This document shows, in pieces, positions 6,476 to 13,533 of a stretch of DNA of 13,533 nucleotides. This stretch comes from Deinococcus hopiensis KR-140 (GTDB lineage Bacteria > Deinococcota > Deinococci > Deinococcales > Deinococcaceae). Under the pieces are notes generated by a model. That model saw only the letters and a program-made list of their open reading frames with translations, had not been told where the DNA came from and did not search any database. The DNA lies in assembly GCA_943327755.2 (NCBI GenBank), contig CALPYF020000067.1, positions 1 through 13,533 of the forward strand, in the 5' to 3' direction. Position 1 is the stretch's first letter. Each line of letters opens with the position of its first letter. The position numbers were made by a program, and so were the translations under genes.

Positions 6476-6636
6476 ACAAGCTGCTGCGCGCCGTTACCTC
6501 CTGCGTCCTGCTCCTCGCCTCCAGCGCCTGCGCCGAAAGTGGCGGTGCCGGGCAGCCCGGTGGCGGCACCCACTGGGACTGCGTGGGACTTCAGGTCCTG
6601 CCGCTCGCCTGCCAGCCGCTCACGCCGGTCACCTGA
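6472..6636 (+). CDS. Small secreted peptide or lipoprotein, third peptide of the cluster
   Basis: 54 aa, starting with an ATG that overlaps the radical SAM stop (ATGA). GAGG lies 6 nt upstream. Residues 1-22 are a signal peptide: MNK, a hydrophobic stretch, then SSACAES. The A-C-A would suit signal peptidase I; Cys20 could instead be a lipobox Cys, though Ser at -3 is poor. The rest (about 32 aa) is Gly-rich (ESGGAGQPGGG) followed by THWDCVGLQVLPLACQPLTPVT, with two Cys ten residues apart. I do not recognise a family. It could be an immunity or quorum-type factor, a surface lipopeptide, or a further substrate with a Sec signal. Its strict coupling to the maturase argues it is a real cluster member. 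Confidence 0.6.
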   Translation: MNKLLRAVTSCVLLLASSACAESGGAGQPGGGTHWDCVGLQVLPLACQPLTPVT

Positions 6637-6677
6637 CCGCGGCCATCCGCCCCGGGTTCCGCTGGCGGCCAGTCAAC

Positions 6678-6710
6678 CGCGTGGGCCCGGATGGCCGGGC
6701 CGCTCACGCG
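6678..6710. terminator. Hairpin between convergent genes, possible bidirectional terminator
   Basis: GGCCCGG (6684-6690) and CCGGGCC (6695-6701) form a stem with tetraloop ATGG, extended by CGCGTG (6678-6683) pairing with CACGCG (6705-6710) past a 3-nt bulge. It lies in the 67-nt gap after the rightward operon and covers the stop codon of the leftward regulator. There is no T-run, so termination strength is uncertain. Confidence 0.45.
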
Positions 6711-9190
6711 TACGCCACCCGGAGTTGCCGCACGCGGGACGCCGCCCGGGCCCTGCGGGGATCGCCGGTGTCCAGCCGGGTCAGGGCGCCCTCCCAGACC
6801 TCCAGGTCATCGTCGAGTTTCAGGGCCAGCTCGTAGAGCAGCGCGGGATCACGGTGACTCAGCACGGCCTGCCGCAGCGACTCGCACAGCAGCTCGCGGT
6901 ACTCGGCGACGCCCGGCGCGTCGGACCCCGGCAGCAGCGGCCCTGCGTATCGGCGCAGCGCCTCCGCCACCCGCCCGGCCTGCAGCAGCGCCATGACGTC
7001 CAGGTAGTCCGCCTGCACCGGCGCGAGGAGCCGGTACGGTTGCGAGGCGACCGGTACCAGCTGACGCAGGCGCGAGAGCCCGGCCTTCAGGGACGAGCGC
7101 GCCACCCCCTCGTCCCGGTACAGCAGGCTGGCAAAGCGCTCACCGCTCAGTCCTTCAGGGCTGAGACTGAGCAGGACGAGCATTTCCAGATGCCGGGGCT
7201 GCAACCGGAGCTGCTGATCCGCCCAGACCACGTCGGCGCGGCCCAGCAACTGCAGGCTCAGCGTCTGGGCCGGAACGAGCAGGCCCCAGACGGGCTCGAA
7301 CAGGGCGGCCGGGCCGCCCAGCAGCAGCCGACCGGACGGCCCGAGCTCGGCGGTCAGCGGCGCGACGCGCTGCATCACGCTCCTGGCCTGATCCACCTGA
7401 CCCAGTTGCAGGTGCGCGAAGGCCAGGTGGGCCGCGGCCCGCACCAGCGTGTCCGCCTTGAGCGGCTGCTCGAACGCGTCCATGGCGTCTTGCAGCAGCG
7501 GCGTCGCCTGCAGCGGGTCGACGTATGCGCGCGCCATGCCCAAGGCCAGGGTCGACCAGCGCGTGTAGGTGCGCGCCTCGTGCTGGGTCAGCACGAACGC
7601 TTCCTCCGCGGCGCTCAGGGCGCGTTCGGTCTGGCCGAGTTCGGCGAGGATCCGCACCAGCTGGGCGCTGTACCAGCCCTGATGATTGCGCGGCTGGTGC
7701 TGCCGGGCCGCCTCGCACGCCCGCAGGGCCCGCAGGGGAGCGCCGGTGACCAGGGCGTGGTCGGCCAGCGTCGTCTGGAACAGGGAGTACACCTGCGGCG
7801 CCCCGCTGGCCAGCTGCGCCTCCGCCTCGCTCAGCACGCCGGCCAGTGGCTCCAGACGCCCGCTGAGCAGGCTGGTGTAGGCCCATTCGTTGAGCACGGC
7901 CAGCCGCCGCTGCCAGTCGCCCATGCGGCTGTGGTCGTACTGACGCAGGGCGTACACCGTCCAGTGCAGCGCGTTGACGTACTGCCCCGTCTGCGTGTAG
8001 GTCGCCGCGAGCGCCTGCGCGTTGCGCACGACGTCCGTGGGCGTGCCCTCGGTCTCCGCGCAGTCCACGGCGGCGCGCAGGATGGGCAGCGCGTCGGTGG
8101 GATGCTGCTCGGCCGTGGACAGGCCGTGGTAGTAGAGGGTCAGGGGCGTGCGGGCCGCGGCGGCAGCCCGCTGCGTCTCACGGTGCCGGTCCTGCAGGCG
8201 CAGGGTCGTGCCGGCGTGCAGGGCCCGGAGGTCCGGCGCCTCCTGCCGCTGCAGGTGCGCCGTGACGCGGGGCAGCACCGTGCGGGCGTTCCCGGTACGC
8301 AGCGCGGCGGAGTACAGCCACCGCAGCACCTCCGCGTGGTCGCTGACGCTCCCGGGCAGGGCGCTGAGCAGGTCGTGCAGGTGATGATGCAGGCCCCGCT
8401 CGTGGTAGTGCGGGCCGGCCACCGTGAGCAGTTCCGGCACGCGCTGAGGCTCGATACGCGTGGCCAGCGGGAGGGCCTCCGTCCAGCGCTGGCGCTGAAT
8501 CAGCGCGTCCAGCAGGCGTTCGGGGTCCACCTGGGGCGCCTCGCCGCTCAGGAAACGCGGGCCCTCCGGGGCGGGCTCCAGTGGCGGCGGCAGCATGAGG
8601 TCCCGCGCCAGCCGCAGCAGCAGCGGGCGCATCTGACCGCGCGTGTCGCGCAGCGGGTGAAGCAGGGCGTCCGGACCGCCCGGGAAATCCGGCAGCCAGC
8701 GTTCCAGTTCGTCCGGCCGCACCGCCAGTTCCGCGGCGGTCAGGGCCGTGACGCTGCGGTACAGCGCCGCGGGCGGGAGGGGCGAAGGCGCCTGCAGGAT
8801 GGTCACCGACTGCTGGTCATGCAGGGTGAGCAGCGCGCGGGCCAACTGCGGGGCGTGCTGCGCGCCGCTGAGCGCGAACACCCACGGCCCCAGGCGGTCG
8901 ATGCAGCCGCGCAGCACCTCAATGCCGTACGTCCAGGGCATACCGTACCCGAAGAGCTGGACGTTCGTGGTGCGGTGGACGGCCTCGGCGAGCTTGTTGC
9001 CCAGCAGGTGAGGGTGGTCCTCGTCGCCCTCGGCCGCCTCAAGCCACAGCAGGGGGCGCGCCGGGGTCTCCGCGGCCTTGATGAAGTAGTGAGCTCCGGC
9101 GTCACCGGCGTCCCACAGGCAGATGGGGTGGGTCAACGCCAGGCTGCGGGCCTGCATCCACGTCAGAAAGTGAGAACGCTGGAGAATCAT
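6704..9190 (-). CDS. Large SARP/MalT-like transcriptional regulator with C-terminal winged helix and TPR-like repeats
   Basis: About 828 aa from the ATG at 9190 (MILQRSHF). Residues 1-220 resemble a STAND-type NTPase region with winged module (VRPDELERWLPDFPGG), but I see no Walker A motif, so nucleotide binding is doubtful. Residues about 240-630 are all-helical repeats of TPR/MalT type. Residues about 648-727 (LQPRHLEMLVLLSLSPEGLSGERFASLLYRD... SLKAGLSRLRQLV) match an OmpR/SARP winged helix, followed by a helical BTAD-like segment. Standard SARPs carry this domain at the N-terminus, so the order is reversed. No SD precedes the ATG; a TTG nine codons upstream is the alternative. It converges on the peptide cluster and is the best candidate to bind the 11-bp-spaced GCAACC elements, which is inference. 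Confidence 0.78.
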   Translation of the reverse strand: MILQRSHFLTWMQARSLALTHPICLWDAGDAGAHYFIKAAETPARPLLWLEAAEGDEDHPHLLGNKLAEAVHRTTNVQLFGYGMPWTYGIEVLRGCIDRLGPWVFALSGAQHAPQLARALLTLHDQQSVTILQAPSPLPPAALYRSVTALTAAELAVRPDELERWLPDFPGGPDALLHPLRDTRGQMRPLLLRLARDLMLPPPLEPAPEGPRFLSGEAPQVDPERLLDALIQRQRWTEALPLATRIEPQRVPELLTVAGPHYHERGLHHHLHDLLSALPGSVSDHAEVLRWLYSAALRTGNARTVLPRVTAHLQRQEAPDLRALHAGTTLRLQDRHRETQRAAAAARTPLTLYYHGLSTAEQHPTDALPILRAAVDCAETEGTPTDVVRNAQALAATYTQTGQYVNALHWTVYALRQYDHSRMGDWQRRLAVLNEWAYTSLLSGRLEPLAGVLSEAEAQLASGAPQVYSLFQTTLADHALVTGAPLRALRACEAARQHQPRNHQGWYSAQLVRILAELGQTERALSAAEEAFVLTQHEARTYTRWSTLALGMARAYVDPLQATPLLQDAMDAFEQPLKADTLVRAAAHLAFAHLQLGQVDQARSVMQRVAPLTAELGPSGRLLLGGPAALFEPVWGLLVPAQTLSLQLLGRADVVWADQQLRLQPRHLEMLVLLSLSPEGLSGERFASLLYRDEGVARSSLKAGLSRLRQLVPVASQPYRLLAPVQADYLDVMALLQAGRVAEALRRYAGPLLPGSDAPGVAEYRELLCESLRQAVLSHRDPALLYELALKLDDDLEVWEGALTRLDTGDPRRARAASRVRQLRVAYA

Positions 9191-9204
9191 GGAGGTGTGC
9201 GCCG

Positions 9205-9226
9205 ATTCTACCCACAATTGGTTGTG
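9205..9226 (-). promoter_or_regulatory. Promoter and palindrome upstream of the SARP/MalT-like regulator
   Basis: Leftward TAGAAT (9205-9210) is a good -10 hexamer 14 nt before the ATG. Just upstream, CACAA-TTGG-TTGTG (9213-9226) is a perfect 5-bp-arm palindrome lying in the -10/-35 spacer, a typical place for an operator. No convincing -35 is seen, so activation or autoregulation is plausible. Confidence 0.4.
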
Positions 9227-9600
9227 ACCCCTTCACCTGGGCGGCCCCCGGGGTCCCACGGGCCTGAACCACGCCGGGCCCATCACGGGCTGCGCGAGCG
9301 TGCCCCGGGTGGTGTTGACCCGCCTGAACCCGCCCGGCTCCAGAAACACCGTCACTTGAGCAGCACCCAGGGCGTGTGTCTGACGTCTCGACCCGGGTGT
9401 CCGGACGGGGCAATCAGGCCGAGTGGCCCAGCGGGCCGCGCGTCGTGGGCCGCCCCGTGCAGTAGATTCGCGCTCGTCTCGATCTGCTGGTGTCTGCGCC
9501 CCTACCGGAGTCGCCGCGTCGGGCGGGTCCTGGCCCCTGTGCACTCGTGCGCAGCCAGGTCCTGGTGAAGCGGAGGGCCGTTCTCCTGAAGCGGCGCCAT
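9227..9600. other. Intergenic stretch without a confident gene
   Basis: About 370 bases between the regulator's promoter and the small hypothetical gene. A leftward frame ending at 9233 contains a mildly protein-like stretch (VTVFLEPGGFRRVNTTRGTL, near 9357) but has no SD and the rest is compositionally poor. A few short GC-rich inverted repeats occur. I do not call a gene. Confidence 0.4.
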
Positions 9601-9948
9601 TTATCCCGTGAGGTCCTCCATAACGTCGCCGTACAGGGGCGCGTACCTCGAGGGCTTGAGCGGCGCGAAGTCGTCCTCGTCCCGGCGGGCTTCGGTGTCG
9701 TCGAGTACGTGCGGCCAGAGCAGCCGGGCGGTCACGTCAGCTCCGTGGTGTGCGGTCCGCCGTCCGCAGGCTGGGCTGAGGTGGAAGATGCGGCCCTCAC
9801 CGTCGGGCACCACGGTGAGGGTGACGGTGAAGGCGAGACCCGGGCGGTCTGGGGACTCCGGAGTGCCGTCAGGAATGTCCTGCGCGCGACGGGATGAGGG
9901 CGCGTCTCGCGTAGCCGCCTGCTGGCAGTGGGCGCCGCGCGACTCCAC
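9601..9948 (-). CDS. Hypothetical protein
   Basis: Up to 115 aa from a GTG directly after the stop codon of the EAL-domain gene (TAG-GTG). The C-terminal 75 residues look like a genuine protein: a beta-strand-like AFTVTLTVVPDGEGRIFHL, then LLWPHVLDD, and the acidic tail YAPLYGDVMEDLTG, with normal high third-position GC. The first 30 residues are poorer and have only a weak SD, so a later start is possible. The adjacent position suggests co-transcription with the phosphodiesterase. No family recognised. Confidence 0.45.
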   Translation of the reverse strand: MESRGAHCQQAATRDAPSSRRAQDIPDGTPESPDRPGLAFTVTLTVVPDGEGRIFHLSPACGRRTAHHGADVTARLLWPHVLDDTEARRDEDDFAPLKPSRYAPLYGDVMEDLTG

Positions 9949-12624
9949 CTAGGGGGTCCCTGATCGGAGGTGCAGGTGCGGCTGCGGCCGGGCGAAGAGA
10001 TACCCCTGCCCCAGCGTGCAGCCGGAGTGCCTCAGGATCTCTTCCTGCGCGGCGGTCTCGATGCCCTCCGCGATAACCTGAAGTTGCAGGCGCTGCGCGA
10101 GTTGCATGACGGCGTCGGTCAGCACCTGCAGTCGACCGGACGTTTCGATGCCCTGCACGAACGACCGGTCGAGCTTCACGAAATGAACCGGCAGGGTCTG
10201 CAGCACGCTCAGCGCCGAGTACCCGGTGCCGAAATCGTCCAGCGCCAGGCAGAAGCCCCACGCGCGCAGCACGTGCAGCCGGCGGGTTACTTCCGTCAGG
10301 TGGTCGAGCACGCCGCGCTCGGTCACCTCGAAGGTCAGGCGCGCCCCTGCATCCGGTGCGTGACGTAGAACCGTCTCTATCCGGTCTAGAAAGTCCGGAG
10401 CATTGAGTTCCACGGCCGACAGGTTGACAGCGACCCGCACGGTATAGCCCGCTAGCACGCTGATCCGTCGACTTTCTACCAGCGCCGCTTCGATCACCAG
10501 GTCGGTCACGACGTGAATGCGATTCCACGCTTCGAGCAGGGGAATGAACACGTCCGGCGGGACGAAGCCCAGCTCGTCGTCAAACCAGCGCACGAGCGCC
10601 TCGGCCTCCCGGACGCGCCGGTCGTGCAGGTTGTAGATCGGCTGGAAGTACGTGGTGAAGGCGCCGGTGCTCAGGGCGAGGCGGAGGCGGCGTTCGAGTT
10701 GCGCGTGGCGGAGCTGGGCCTCGTACTGCGCGGGTTCACTGACGCCCAGCTGGCCCTCCTCGGTGTGGACCAGGGTGGCCTCGGCTTCCTGCAGGGCGTG
10801 CTCGATGTGCTCGGTCGCGCCGAGGGGCCGGGTGGCGGCCTTGAACCGGGGTTCGATCAGGTCGTCCTGGACCTGAACGGGGCGGAACAGAGCGGCCTCG
10901 AGGGCCGTGAGGTGCTGCGGTAGCAGCAGCGCGAAGGTGTCGTCGCTGAGCTGGCCGATGAGCAGGGCGTCCGGGTAGGCGAGCGGCAGGTCGCGGGCCA
11001 GACACTGGGTGAACGCGTCGGCGAGGGCCACGCGGCCTTCGCGGCGGAAGGCGGCCCCCGCGAGGGTGTGGAGCAGGAGCAGGGCGGCGTCCGGCCCGCG
11101 CTGCAGCGCTGCGGCGAGGTCCAGAAAGTGGGTCCGGGTGGGCAGGCCCGTGAGCACCGAGTGGTTGGCCAGACGGGACACTTCCTGCTGGAGGGTCAAC
11201 TGGTCACTGATGTCCGTCAGCGCGTAGAGCAGGGCGTACACCTGCCCGTGGCGCCGGAGCGCCCGCCCGTGACTGCGGAGCGTGATCAGCCGGCCGTCGA
11301 GCCGGTTTAGCTGGATAATCTCTTCCACCACCAGCGCCTGCCCGGACACGAGCCGGCGGAAGTTCTCACCGCGCTGCGTGACCGGCTGACCGTCGACATA
11401 CTGCACCCGCTGCGTCCGCAGGAGATCCTCAACCGAGAGGGTGCGTTCTCTCGGGAGGCCCAGCAACTGGTGGGTGCGGGCATTGATCTGCAGCACGCGC
11501 CCTTCGGGCGAAATGAGCATCACGCCCTCGTCGAGCGCGTCGACGATGTCGGTGTACTGCTGCGTCAGCTGTTCCTGGGCGGCCTGGGCGTCGACTTCGC
11601 CGGTCACGTCGGTCAGGGTCATGACGGCCCCGAGGCGCTCCTGACGTGGACCCTGGAGGGGACCGGCACTGACCCGGGCCACGCGCCGGCCACTGGCCGA
11701 TTCCAGGCCGTACAGGAGGTTGCGCACCGTGACGCCGCCCAGGGCGAGGGTCAGGGGGAGTTGCTGGATGTCCAGGGGCGCCGTGAAGGCCGGCGTGTAC
11801 CACTGGTAGGCGCGCGCCCCGACCGTGGGAGTCAGCTCAAAATCATGCGCTGCGCGCGCATTCAGGCGGATGACCTGGCCCTGAGGATCGCTGATGACGA
11901 CGGCGTCGTTGAGGTGCTCGGACAGGGCCTGCTGCACCGCCTGCTCCAGCGTCAGGGCCGCCGCCTGCTGCTGGGTGTCCTGCGCGAGACGCTGCGCGCT
12001 CAGAAAGAGGCCCAGCAGCAGGAGGTCGAGAAAGCCGAGGACGAGGGCGGCGCTGACTGAACTCCAGGTCCGGGTCGCGTCCGGGAGCGTGACGCGCAGG
12101 AACGCCGTGGAGACGAGGAGGGTCGCGGCGGTGTAGCCCAGCGCAACGGCGCCCAGCCGCACCCGCAGGGGCAACGTGGTCCGGAACAGCAGGCTGGCGG
12201 CGAACGTGCTGATCAGGGAGAGCCCGGCCGCGAACACCAGTTGCCCGGTCGTGCTGCCCGGTGGAGGCGAGGCGGTATTGACGATCAGGGACAGGTGAAC
12301 GGCAACGAGCATCCCCACGTAGGCCAGGGCGTTGCGCAGGGGGTGGGGTCGGGTCTGCGTGACGTACCAGATGCCGAACGGCAGGATGACCAGCGCGGCC
12401 AGGATCCAGAACGCCGCGCCCTGCTCGGGCAGGAGGGGCCGGTGGATAGCCTGAAGGAGTGTCAGGCTCGTGGCCAGCAGGACCACACCCCTAAAGATCT
12501 GCGTGAGGAAGAGTTGCGATGTCCAGGTGGCCGCGCGCCGGGGAAGGTCGAGCAGGAATGTGCCGCCGAGTACGGCGCTCAGCGCGACGAGGAGCGTAAG
12601 CAGATTCAGGAGCGTGTCGCGCAT
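9949..12624 (-). CDS. Membrane PAS-PAS-(degenerate GGDEF)-EAL cyclic-di-GMP phosphodiesterase
   Basis: 891 aa from the ATG at 12624 (MRDTLLNLL). Residues 1-210 contain about seven hydrophobic segments, a MASE-like membrane sensor. Two PAS domains follow (about 225-345 and 350-475). A GGDEF domain (about 485-625) begins normally with LTGLPTR, but its signature is SDDTF (560-564) instead of GGDEF, so cyclase activity is not expected. The EAL domain (about 640-891) keeps the catalytic set: Glu675 (EAL), Asn734 (NLS), Glu766 or Glu769, Asp796/Asp797 (DDFGTG), Lys817, Glu853 (AEGIE) and Gln873 (GQGY). It should hydrolyse c-di-GMP, with the dead GGDEF perhaps as a GTP-sensing module. The frame extends upstream of 12624, but that part is not protein-like and overlaps the promoter. 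Confidence 0.93.
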   Translation of the reverse strand: MRDTLLNLLTLLVALSAVLGGTFLLDLPRRAATWTSQLFLTQIFRGVVLLATSLTLLQAIHRPLLPEQGAAFWILAALVILPFGIWYVTQTRPHPLRNALAYVGMLVAVHLSLIVNTASPPPGSTTGQLVFAAGLSLISTFAASLLFRTTLPLRVRLGAVALGYTAATLLVSTAFLRVTLPDATRTWSSVSAALVLGFLDLLLLGLFLSAQRLAQDTQQQAAALTLEQAVQQALSEHLNDAVVISDPQGQVIRLNARAAHDFELTPTVGARAYQWYTPAFTAPLDIQQLPLTLALGGVTVRNLLYGLESASGRRVARVSAGPLQGPRQERLGAVMTLTDVTGEVDAQAAQEQLTQQYTDIVDALDEGVMLISPEGRVLQINARTHQLLGLPRERTLSVEDLLRTQRVQYVDGQPVTQRGENFRRLVSGQALVVEEIIQLNRLDGRLITLRSHGRALRRHGQVYALLYALTDISDQLTLQQEVSRLANHSVLTGLPTRTHFLDLAAALQRGPDAALLLLHTLAGAAFRREGRVALADAFTQCLARDLPLAYPDALLIGQLSDDTFALLLPQHLTALEAALFRPVQVQDDLIEPRFKAATRPLGATEHIEHALQEAEATLVHTEEGQLGVSEPAQYEAQLRHAQLERRLRLALSTGAFTTYFQPIYNLHDRRVREAEALVRWFDDELGFVPPDVFIPLLEAWNRIHVVTDLVIEAALVESRRISVLAGYTVRVAVNLSAVELNAPDFLDRIETVLRHAPDAGARLTFEVTERGVLDHLTEVTRRLHVLRAWGFCLALDDFGTGYSALSVLQTLPVHFVKLDRSFVQGIETSGRLQVLTDAVMQLAQRLQLQVIAEGIETAAQEEILRHSGCTLGQGYLFARPQPHLHLRSGTP

Positions 12625-12634
12625 GGGTGGCCAC

Positions 12635-12663
12635 ACAGTACGGGATGACCGTTCTACCAAGAA
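12635..12663 (-). promoter_or_regulatory. Promoter of the EAL gene, near-leaderless
   Basis: Leftward -35 TTCTTG (12658-12663) and -10 TACTGT (12635-12640) are separated by 17 nt. The -10 ends 10 nt before the ATG and there is no SD, so the transcript would start within a few bases of the start codon. Leaderless mRNAs with TANNNT -10 boxes are common in Deinococcus. Confidence 0.5.
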
Positions 12664-12812
12664 CCTGCGTTGCGTCAGCTGACCTTGGTCGAAAGTTGAT
12701 CCTGACAGGGGGGGCGCTGCCCGGCGGTGGGGGCCTCTCGAGCTGTGGTCAGGGGCTGGGGCAGGCCTGACCGCGTGCGGGCCGTCGTGCAGGTCTGCCG
12801 GGCGGCGCCGCA

Positions 12813-13100
12813 CGTCAGGTGCTGTCCGTGGCCCGGTACAACAACCTGGTCAAGCAATCGCATCGACCGACACGGCAGCAACTGCGTAGCGTCTAGAGCC
12901 GCCTCTGGACGCGCGGTCAGGGCGGGGAGGAACGCAGCCAGCCGGGCTTCAAACGACGACGGCGGACACAAGAATTCCTTGCCCTGCACGCTCGAGTCTC
13001 GAACTTTCACCGCCACACCCGAACAACCGTGTCCGCCGAACTTCGACGACGCAACCAGACCGGGGCGCTCCGCCTCTGGAGCGAGGCAGTGCAGCACACT
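12813..13100 (+). pseudogene. Eroded IS6-like transposase remnant (C-terminal part)
   Basis: One rightward frame reads RQVLSVARYNNLVKQSHRPT, then RQQLRSV and an in-frame TAG at 12894-12896, about 14 poorly matching codons, then GFKRRRRTQEFLALHARVSN, FHRHTRTTVSAELRRRNQTG and ALRLWSEAVQHT. This follows the C-terminal pattern of IS6-type DDE transposases (NN-[LI]-[VI]-E-Q-[SD]-HR ... GF...RRT). The catalytic Glu of NNLVEQ is Lys (AAG, 12852-12854), there is a stop, and an apparent insertion. The N-terminal two thirds and terminal repeats are absent, so it is dead. Family assignment is from memory of motifs. Confidence 0.6.
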
Positions 13101-13103
13101 GGG

Positions 13104-13358
13104 CGTCCCCAGCTGCTGGGCTGCCCACGCCTCCTTCCCGGACGCGAACCGCAACACTCGATGCGCCCGCTTCACCGCCACGAACTGCCCCGCCCGCTCC
13201 TCTGCCTCATCCTCCCGTTACAGCTGTCCCAGCAGCGTCAGGGCATCCGCCTGCGTCTCTACACTGGTCTGACGCGACACCACCCACGCCAGGTACCGCA
13301 ACCCTCGGCTCACGTCGAGGAGTTCCGTCAGCGCCCATTGTCAGCGCAGATGAGCCAT
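13104..13358 (-). pseudogene. Decayed leftward coding frame with two in-frame stops
   Basis: From ATG 13358 the frame reads MAHLR-stop(TGA, 13341-13343)-QWALTELLDVSRGLRYLAWV then VSRQTSVETQADALTLLGQL-stop(TAA, 13218-13220)-REDEAEERAGQFVAVKRAHR, VLRFASGKEAWAAQQLG, staying in one frame across both stops. The segments look protein-like and each stop is one transition from a sense codon (TGG or CGA to TGA, CAA to TAA). It runs into the transposase remnant, which may have truncated it. It starts 27 nt after the histidine kinase stop. Identity unknown; a chance reading of GC-rich DNA remains possible. Confidence 0.35.
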
Positions 13359-13385
13359 GCTACGCCCACGAACAGGAGGCGTCCG

Positions 13386-13533
13386 TCATCGCCTGAGTTG
13401 TCCGGTCGGGCTGCCACTGGATGCGGCAGCCTCAGCTGGGAACGTGATGGACACCGTGAACGTGCCGACCTGCCACTCCGGCTGCACCTGCGCGTGCCAG
13501 CGGCGCGCCAGCGCCGCGACGAGCGCCAGACCC
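13386..13533 (-). CDS. Sensor histidine kinase, C-terminal 48 residues (partial)
   Basis: The gene enters from the right edge and ends at TGA 13386-13388. The visible residues begin GLALVAALARRWHAQVQPEW and continue QVGTFTVSITFP, matching the G2 box and last strands of a HATPase_c domain (GLGL...G..F.V..P). The first Gly-Leu-Ala-Leu has Ala where Gly is usual. The tail (AEAAASSGSPTGQLRR) is disordered. The rest of the kinase, and probably its response regulator, lie outside the window. Confidence 0.7.
   Translation of the reverse strand, partial: GLALVAALARRWHAQVQPEWQVGTFTVSITFPAEAAASSGSPTGQLRR

Noticed and set aside
6539..9568. A 1009-codon open frame on the + strand
   Set aside because: It is antisense to the regulator gene, whose leftward frame shows real helical repeats and a winged helix. 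The rightward translation is Arg/Gln/Gly-rich low-quality sequence typical of a shadow frame in GC-rich DNA.
12960..13038. 10-bp inverted repeat (CGGCGGACAC/GTGTCCGCCG) as IS terminal repeats
   Set aside because: Both arms lie inside the transposase reading frame, 59 nt apart, so they cannot be the element ends.
12675..13181. A 168-aa leftward frame taken as an intact gene
   Set aside because: Its 5' half is the tail of the decayed frame and its 3' half is antisense to the transposase remnant; no single protein character.

Overview
The window looks like chromosomal DNA of a Deinococcus-type bacterium. The 5S rRNA matches the Deinococcus pattern as I remember it, the GC content and third-position GC are very high, and two genes have promoters placed for very short leaders. 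The genus is inferred from recall, not from a search.

Layout. Positions 1-305 hold the end of an rRNA operon: a complete 5S rRNA, then tRNA-Gly(GCC) with an encoded CCA and a strong terminator. Positions 542-6636 form what I read as an undescribed or poorly described RiPP (ribosomally made, modified peptide) cluster built as two divergent transcription units. The leftward unit encodes precursor peptide B (57 aa, or 24 aa from an internal start), precursor peptide A (59 aa), an M16 zinc peptidase, a winged-helix regulator and an MFS exporter. The rightward unit encodes a luciferase-like flavin monooxygenase, a radical SAM/SPASM maturase and a 54-aa signal-peptide-bearing product, each overlapping the next by ATGA. 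The two precursors differ in their leaders but share a C-terminal signature (EEG...DI.[YF]..C), the likely modified core.

A 19-nt element with 11-bp-spaced GCAACC direct repeats occurs three times, always in the same orientation upstream of a transcription unit: before precursor B, before the monooxygenase and before the M16 peptidase. The first two copies form a perfect inverted repeat in the divergent intergenic region. The 11-bp period resembles sites bound by SARP-type activators, and the next gene (6704-9190, leftward, converging on the cluster) is a large SARP/MalT-like regulator with its winged helix at the C-terminus.

Proposed working model (inference): the regulator activates the three element-bearing promoters; the peptides are made; the radical SAM enzyme crosslinks the core, probably at its single Cys; the flavin enzyme may add a second modification; the M16 peptidase removes the leader; and the MFS protein exports the product. 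This resembles the AlbA/AlbE/AlbF logic of subtilosin A with unrelated precursors.

The rest (9601-13533) is probably not part of the cluster. It holds a small hypothetical protein, a membrane PAS-PAS-degenerate GGDEF-EAL phosphodiesterase with a near-leaderless promoter, an eroded IS6-like transposase remnant, a decayed leftward frame with two stops, and the last 48 codons of a sensor histidine kinase running off the window.
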